From positions 38,251 to 102,250 of the forward strand of contig WIDE01000031.1 in assembly GCA_015039315.1 (NCBI GenBank): a stretch of 64,000 nt of DNA, given 5' to 3'. Numbering within the stretch: the first letter of the stretch is position 1; each line of letters opens with the position of its first letter. The position numbers and the translations under genes are program-made. This document shows, in pieces, positions 58,588 to 64,000 of this stretch. The notes beneath the pieces are model-generated. The model searched no databases, was not told the origin of the DNA, and was given only the letters and a program-made list of their open reading frames with translations. Source of the stretch: Clavulina sp. PMI_390. Its lineage: Eukaryota > Basidiomycota > Agaricomycetes > Cantharellales > Hydnaceae.

Positions 58588-59023
58588 TATCTTGCTTGGT
58601 AGAAGGATGATAGGAAAATGGAACGTCCGTGAAAATTTAGTACCGGAGTATATATAGATCCAGGAATTATTGCAAGTCAAGATAAAAGCGTCATCCATGA
58701 GTCGAAATAGAAATTCGCACTTGATTGATGACTGAGGAGATTCAAGAATATGAAGTCCTAACGAGCTCTCCGGGGGAACATAAGAATGAGTCCCTAGAGT
58801 AGAGGGGATTTATCGAGCAGGAGAGTTTAGGAGCCTTGGCGATGCGCTTCCTTTTATCATTCACTTATAATCTCATATATCGTTGATATTGACACGTAGA
58901 TGGGAAATCGGGCATCGTATTTTCTGCGCATAGACGAGCCCGCATCGCATTATGGGCCGAGATGATAAAGCATAGGCAGCTGCATCACACGTGAGGAGGC
59001 CCAATTCGGTGATAGGCCTTCAC

Positions 59024-59068
59024 TAGAGACTTTGCGAATAGGCAATTTGCCTATTCGCAAGGTCTCTA
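59024..59068. repeat. Near-perfect palindrome (one mismatch, one-base centre)
   Basis: The arms AGAGACTTTGCGAATAGGCA(A) and (T)TGCCTATTCGCAAGGTCTCT pair over 22 positions with one mismatch around a single T. No flanking target duplication was evident. It could extrude as a cruciform or be the relic of a tiny hairpin element. Confidence 0.85.
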
Positions 59069-59702
59069 CTACTCGGCTCTTGATGAGATCTGTGGTGTGA
59101 AAACTATTGAGGACTGGAACTGGCAGTTATAAGAATGGGAACACCCTTGAGCAAAAGAGACTGGGTCCAGGGAAGAGAGGCGCCGAGAGATGATGATAGG
59201 GCGGGGAGCCTCATGGCTCTGCTGGCTCTCGAGGTTTCTTTTCTTAGACACTCTGTGACACCAACACTATGCTGGGTCACCTTATCATGTCCATTAATCA
59301 GCTTTGCTGACCGCAACACGCGCAGCGCCTTATCAAGGCCGGAGAGTGACGCAAAATCCGCAAAATTGGGGAGTCATTGAGATAAGAGGGTCTAGATCGG
59401 GTCCCGACAGCCGTGCGATTGGAAATAGTACCGCCTTTCCTGATGTATGCGGTTCTCACATGGCGAGAACACGCTTTCAGCGACAGAAATTGTATATGGG
59501 GCACGATTCAGATTCTCTGGTATTACTGCAAGCCCTTTAATTGAGGAGGGTGATGGTGGGAGCAGCATGAGGATCGAAAGGTGTTTATCAACCAGCACGG
59601 TCTTTGCGGTAACTTGAATCTTTCACTGTATTTTTACATCACGTACTCTTACTTTTCGGGGGTGCGATCCAAGCTCCATACGCGGAGTTAGCGACAGTTC
59701 AC

Positions 59703-59718
59703 ATATATATATATATAT
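59703..59718. repeat. (AT)8 microsatellite
   Basis: A pure AT dinucleotide run of 16 bp lies in the intergenic DNA upstream of TM1, on the ZZ-D 3' side. Confidence 0.9.
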
Positions 59719-59856
59719 CCTATGAACAGACCCGCAATCATGTACGGACTAGAATGAATGTTTGACTAGGGATCTCCTGTCAATTGAAGCAATAGAATTG
59801 CTCTCCAAACTTGCCAAATAGCACTTAGGTGACCTATTCCTCGTATGAGGGAGGCG

Positions 59857-60723
59857 CTAGACGGAATTTCTTAGAGAGCGACACGCTGGATTCTCCATGT
59901 TTTCAGACTCACCATCATTGTCTCTCATGCCTTGGGGGAGCCCACCAAGGCCAGATTGAGGGTTGGCTGTACCAAACTCCTCTTTTGCGCCAAGGAAACA
60001 ATGCCAGCACTCATCATAGTCAGGGCAGTCCATGCACTAGGGTACCATTCGCGACAATTGTTAATGCAGACAAATCAACAGGTGGTAGGAGGATAAGCGC
60101 ACATGATAGGCCATCTTGACTAACGCTTGACAAGCATCACATTGTACTGGACGGTTGTTCGTTTGAGTTTGGAATCGGTGATAAGGCTGGTGGATCAAAT
60201 CAAGACTCCTGTCTCGGCTGCTCGTCGGAATGTTGTTAGGAAGGGGGTTGACGTGGGAGCGAGTTGTCTTGGGTAAATTGAAGCAATCATCACATTCGTC
60301 ATAATCGGGGCATTGATTGCACTAATGCGCGATAGGAGTGGCCAAAAATGAGAATAAGAGGAACAGTAAAAGTCAACCCGTCTGAAATAACTTACATGAT
60401 TCGTCTTTCCACTGATTTTTCCACAGATATCGCAGCTGCGGGTAAGCTGCTGGAAGGTATGGGAACGCTCATGGGATGAAGGTAGCCGAAAACAATCATC
60501 GCATTCATCATAGTCAGGGCACTGTTGGCACTACGATGCCTGTAAGATACATAAATATACTCGAGAGAACAATTAATACATGGTTTGCCCTCGCCGCCAC
60601 CTCACCGCATACATCGCACCATCTCTTCCACTCTCGGAATGTATGGGACGCTTGATGCGGCTTATATCCAGAAGATATAGTTTTTGGATAGAGATTTAGT
60701 GCGCTTCGACCGTGATTAACCAT
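59857..60723 (-). CDS. Tandem ZZ-type zinc finger protein, gene D
   Basis: This is a predicted 205-residue protein with an ATG-only first exon (60723-60721), then 60660-60580, 60530-60396, 60321-60103 and 60036-59857. The fingers are CDVCGEVAARANH|CQQCPDYDECDDC, CDICGKISGKTNH|CNQCPDYDECDDC and CDACQALVKMAYH|CMDCPDYDECWHC. All are intact and each is interrupted by an intron at |. Unlike genes A and B there is no helical tail. The protein ends about 40 residues after the last finger, or a final intron beginning GTGAGT near 59910 changes the tail slightly. Gene C is its nearest relative. Neighbours are two copies of the NPDxSGIGIR membrane protein. Confidence 0.85.
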
Positions 60724-61184
60724 AGCACGCGCACCATGAGGTCGTGGATCGAGAGCGGTTTGAAAGGCGCCTAAATCGTCCACCGGATCCCAGGCGTGAC
60801 AAAACCACGGTTTTGGAGGGGGCGCTCGGGAGCTACTGTGCCTTGAGCTTTGCTACGCAGCTCAGTTAGCTCCAGCTTCAGCCTTCACAGTCTGGTGGAC
60901 CAAGCTGCTTCAGCTGGAAGTGTTCGAACAATGTTCCGAGTCAGGCACGCGTTTGCCTCACGTCAAGGCGATACAGAGGCTAGTCACAATATCGAAGCAC
61001 TTCTGCGATAATAAGCTGGTTTGTACCAATCGCTCTCAGGCAAATTATGAAACAAAGTAATGCCGTCGCAACGCTATACAGTCAGGAGAAACAGAAGATC
61101 CAACCAGTTACTTCTGCTCTCATAATCACAGATCCAGCCTTCGCACGAAACAGAGCTCAATCTATCGCATAATACATCACGAAA
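60724..61184. other. Intergenic between ZZ gene D and TM2
   Basis: About 460 bp with no gene seen. It contains the ZZ-D promoter at the left end and the 3' flank of TM2 at the right. Confidence 0.45.
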
Positions 61185-62030
61185 TTAGTTGTGTTGCTCG
61201 CGGTTGGTAGAATGAGCCGGGGGCGTACCATCGTCCTCTGAGTCTTCGATATACTGCATCAAAATCTCAACTGCCCCACTAACCGCAATAACCATAGGGA
61301 CGATCTGACCAAAGCTCCATATATTCTCCCCTGGCGCGACATTATTACGCTTAATAGTCAGTTCAAGCATGACCACGTTATATATCCAAACGAGAATGCC
61401 GGATGACCGTACAATCTTGCTAGGGTCCGAGACGGCGCTACCAACGTCTAGTGTTAGAATCGCGACCCCTGATAACAGCACGCCGATGGCTCCCAAGGCG
61501 AGCCCTGTAACAGCGAGCCCTCGAAGCCATGGAACAGTGGCTCGGACGTTTGCAAAAAATACGACGTATTTCACCAAGTCATTGCAGTGAGGGTCATGAG
61601 ATGGGATGCTGGAGATGCCGAACGACGGCGCTGTAATCCAGACATACATTGACCAAGCTACCAGGAGACCAGAGGCAGCCCACAAGGTCATGAGAAAGAA
61701 AGCTAATCTCAGAGGGCTAGACCGGCGAGGGGCCGAAGAGAGGGTGGATATTCCAAGAAAGCCGAGCTGATGCATAACAATGATTGCATGATAGAGATCA
61801 AGATTGTGGGTTGCTGCGGATTTTGGGAGTAAGTATACGCGGATGAATTCACGAGAAAGCCACGCACCAGTTTGTGCGACTGCTGTGACCAATAGAGCGA
61901 AACCGTTAAGGCCCGCACTTAGGTATATCTTTGAGGGATCTATTACCATCAAGTAAGTGGTGATACACATCCCAACCCTAATGCCAATGCCGGACACATC
62001 GGGGTTCGCCGGAATTGTACAGTTAGACAT
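61185..62030 (-). CDS. Uncharacterised multipass membrane protein TM2 (NPDxSGIGIR family)
   Basis: This is a 263-residue protein if the homologous intron of TM1 is spliced (exons 62030-61868 and 61813-61185; intron 54 bp, GTGCGT...CCGCAG). The intron is a multiple of three and stop-free, so the unspliced frame of 281 residues is also open. The first exons of TM1 and TM2 are the same length (163 nt). Shared motifs are NPDVSGIGIRVG, SMYVWITAPSFG, DPHCND and VVMLELTIKRNNVAPGE. Differences concentrate in the middle loop. About six or seven TM segments are expected. Function unknown. Confidence 0.84.
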   Translation of the reverse strand: MSNCTIPANPDVSGIGIRVGMCITTYLMVIDPSKIYLSAGLNGFALLVTAVAQTGAWLSREFIRVYLLPKSAATHNLDLYHAIIVMHQLGFLGISTLSSAPRRSSPLRLAFFLMTLWAASGLLVAWSMYVWITAPSFGISSIPSHDPHCNDLVKYVVFFANVRATVPWLRGLAVTGLALGAIGVLLSGVAILTLDVGSAVSDPSKIVRSSGILVWIYNVVMLELTIKRNNVAPGENIWSFGQIVPMVIAVSGAVEILMQYIEDSEDDGTPPAHSTNREQHN

Positions 62031-63745
62031 CGTGTTACTTTCCGATGGATCTTTGAGTGAAAGGTTAGAGCCGAGTACTTTCCTACAGGGAGCTTTGTGC
62101 GGTTCTTTGCGTACTCTGAGGATAGAATCTTAGAGGTTCATGATGGGCGCGCCATTATTTGAAGCAAGGGGTTAGTCTTCTTCAAGTCGGTTAAGAAAAA
62201 AAACGCACTACACGAGTTAAGATGGAGGGGATATGAGCAGTCTTCAACGGGGAGACATCGCAGCCTTGGGGTGCGGTGGGCGTTTTATAGCGGTGCAGGC
62301 CTAAGGGCCAATTAACGACCGGAATTGATATCCCGTGAGGTTATGAGGAGCTAATTATGAAACTCATGGGCCATAATTCATTCCACCAGACGCCGAGGTA
62401 AGCAGGGTCTTGGGACCTGGGCTTCGCTGTCCCCTAGGGCGACAGGCCATGATGATTAATCTGGAGAGCTGAGATAACAGCGGAACTGAGTTGGGGAAGG
62501 CGTTGTTGTACTTCAGATCGATCAAAAAAACTAATGTTGCACGGGGTTGAGTGTGGATAAGCGCTCATGTGGTTTGAGATTTGGATAGCGGACTGTTGGT
62601 GGTGCATTTGAATATGGTGAAAGTCTTTATCAGAGGGCAAGAGAACAGCCACGCTATCGTTGTTGGACAGATAACCTTGATTGGTGCGTATTGCCGCCAA
62701 CGCAGCAACGTGGTCTACGTAGTCCCTCATGGGATGTCGTGATACTGGAAGTGCCCATTCATTAGATCGCATCGCCTTGATGGTGATGACTAACTCTTGC
62801 CCTCGAAACGTACATTCAAATGGAACCCTGCCCCAGCCACCAGTAAGCTGTGATTTTCAAATCTCAGCGTCAATACTCTGCGCACCCGAATATAGTAGTT
62901 CTACTAAGCTTTCCTTTTGGATAATACGCTCCCACTATCACATGACAAACTCCGAGGCCATCTTGCCCACACCGCCTCAACGATTTGATTGACACGATCC
63001 CTTTGTTCCACAAAGATAGAGTAGAAGAACATTCACAACACTTCGTAGATATAACAATAGAAATGACTAGAAATGAATCGGCAAACGTAGCCATGACAAG
63101 GAGCCACCCAATATGAAAAGAACTATTTGTGTTAATCATACTTGTGCCGAAGGTCGTTGAGACATTCGATGATGAGGCGCTTCAGAAGGATACATAAGGA
63201 TTCCAAGATATTAAACGTTCTACGCAACAAGGCTTAGCATGTGATCAGTAATCTTTGAGGGTTCAATGTCCTTACTATAATACTGGATTAGGGCGAACAC
63301 GCGTTTCATCTGAATCAGTTTTCAGTAGTGGCATCAAGTATGGTCCCATGCGCAAAAGCTCTAGCGCAGCACGATCCTAGACGTATTTGGCATCGAATGT
63401 ATAGACTTGAACGACATGTTTATTTTATGAGCCAGAGTGTACACCAGTGCACATGAACGGAAGAGAGAGACTGGGACCCGCCGAAGTGAAGATGAGTGTG
63501 GGGAAATGATCACAATGAGCGAACGTGAGCAGCTGGCGTGCACAAACATTGGGCATTGTTTCAAAGAAAGACAAGGGAAAGGATGGGTCGTGTTGTAATA
63601 GAGTGAAGTGGTCAGAGAGAAAATTGATCAGCATACTAGACAGGAACGTAGATGCAATGTGAGGCGCATGGAACTATCAATGAATGTAATTGGAGAGATG
63701 TCTCTTGAGCGACCAAGCTTTTGGGACGAAAGAATCATCACTCAC
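62031..63745. other. Intergenic between TM2 and ZZ gene E
   Basis: About 1.7 kb with no convincing gene. A 112-residue frame on the minus strand (62434-62772) has neither domain nor splice context. The TM2 promoter lies just upstream of 62030. Confidence 0.45.
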
Positions 63746-64000
63746 TCAAAACCCCATATTGAACAAGTTGTTTGGCTGCTGCTGTCCAAAATAGTTGCAC
63801 GCCTGGTAGATAGCCTCCACGGCATTTCCAATCCTCGCACCTTGCTCTAAGAGGTTGACGACACTATCGGCGTGCGAAAGCTGAGAGGCAGGATTGAAGA
63901 AACACTCGGCGCAAGCCTCGTAGTTCGGGCATTGTACACACTAACCAAATCATCAGCACATGGCCACTACCAGTGAGCTGTGGGGAAGCGTACGCAGTAA
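63746..64000 (-). CDS. Tandem ZZ-type zinc finger protein, gene E (partial, 5' part off window)
   Basis: This is the last exon (63940-63746) of a further ZZ gene. It starts at the same phase-0 junction as in genes A-D with the finger back half CVQCPNYEACAEC. A helical tail follows (SVVNLLEQGARIGNAVEAIY) and ends FGQQQPNNLFNMGF. A GTACGC donor at 63993 closes the preceding exon, of which only a few bases are visible. The second half of this finger has EAC instead of DEC; the Cys ligand spacing is kept. The rest lies beyond the right edge. Confidence 0.75.

Larger units (their letters stand above)
58588..59856. other. Intergenic between TM1 and ZZ gene D, with palindrome
   Basis: About 1.3 kb without a recognised gene. 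It contains the near-perfect 45-bp palindrome at 59024-59068 and an (AT)8 microsatellite at 59703-59718. The TM1 promoter lies at the left end. Confidence 0.45.

Noticed and set aside
59025..59067. Palindrome as an intrinsic transcription terminator
   Set aside because: Bacterial-type terminators do not operate in fungal nuclear genes, and no T tract follows; it was kept only as a structural repeat.
62434..62772. 112-residue minus-strand frame upstream of TM2
   Set aside because: No family, no neighbouring exon and no TM or Cys pattern; the length is within chance expectation for 1.7 kb of intergenic DNA.

Overview
The window is nuclear DNA of a filamentous basidiomycete, most likely an Agaricomycete. 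Genes carry many short introns (about 50-90 bp, GT-AG, with one GC-AG candidate). The families present are typical of that class: F-box/LRR expansions, PriA/Cpl1-like secreted proteins, a DUF6534-type membrane protein, a GH30 xylanase with a CBM1, and a PDR-type ABC pump. The gene content would suit a plant-associated or litter-decaying fungus, but genus cannot be fixed from sequence alone. No rRNA, tRNA, CRISPR or intact transposon was recognised.

Left part (1-19.4 kb): a secreted GH30 subfamily 7 xylanase with a C-terminal cellulose-binding module runs off the left edge. It is followed by a cluster of six F-box genes: a tandem pair (2.7-6.0 kb), one on the opposite strand (6.2-7.6 kb) and a tandem triplet (7.9-13.0 kb). 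A full-size PDR/ABCG multidrug transporter (13.4-19.4 kb) closes this block.

Middle (19.4-48.5 kb): two PriA/Cpl1-like secreted Cys-rich proteins (21.4-22.5 and 28.1-29.2 kb) flank a DUF6534-type 7-TM gene with micro-exons. Next come a DsbA/GST-kappa-like enzyme, a Ser-rich disordered protein, a seventh F-box gene related to the one at 6.2 kb, and the ribosome-biogenesis gene IMP4. IMP4 is divergent from a giant low-complexity protein with a split CNH domain and a GYF-like segment. An MFS transporter of monocarboxylate-porter type and an eighth F-box gene finish the section.

Right part (48.5-64 kb): this is the most unusual region. Five minus-strand genes (A-E) encode small proteins made of repeated ZZ-type zinc fingers. 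In the last 8 kb they alternate with two copies of an uncharacterised multipass membrane protein carrying an N-terminal NPDxSGIGIR motif, in the order ZZ-C, TM1, ZZ-D, TM2, ZZ-E. In genes A-D an intron follows the ATG directly, and each complete finger is split by a phase-0 intron at the same place, so each middle exon holds the back half of one finger and the front half of the next. Copy C has an in-frame stop. A plus-strand gene between ZZ-B and ZZ-C encodes a membrane protein whose C-terminus is a hydrophobic 11-residue (hendecad) repeat. Exon boundaries were derived by hand from splice signals, reading frame and paralogue comparison.
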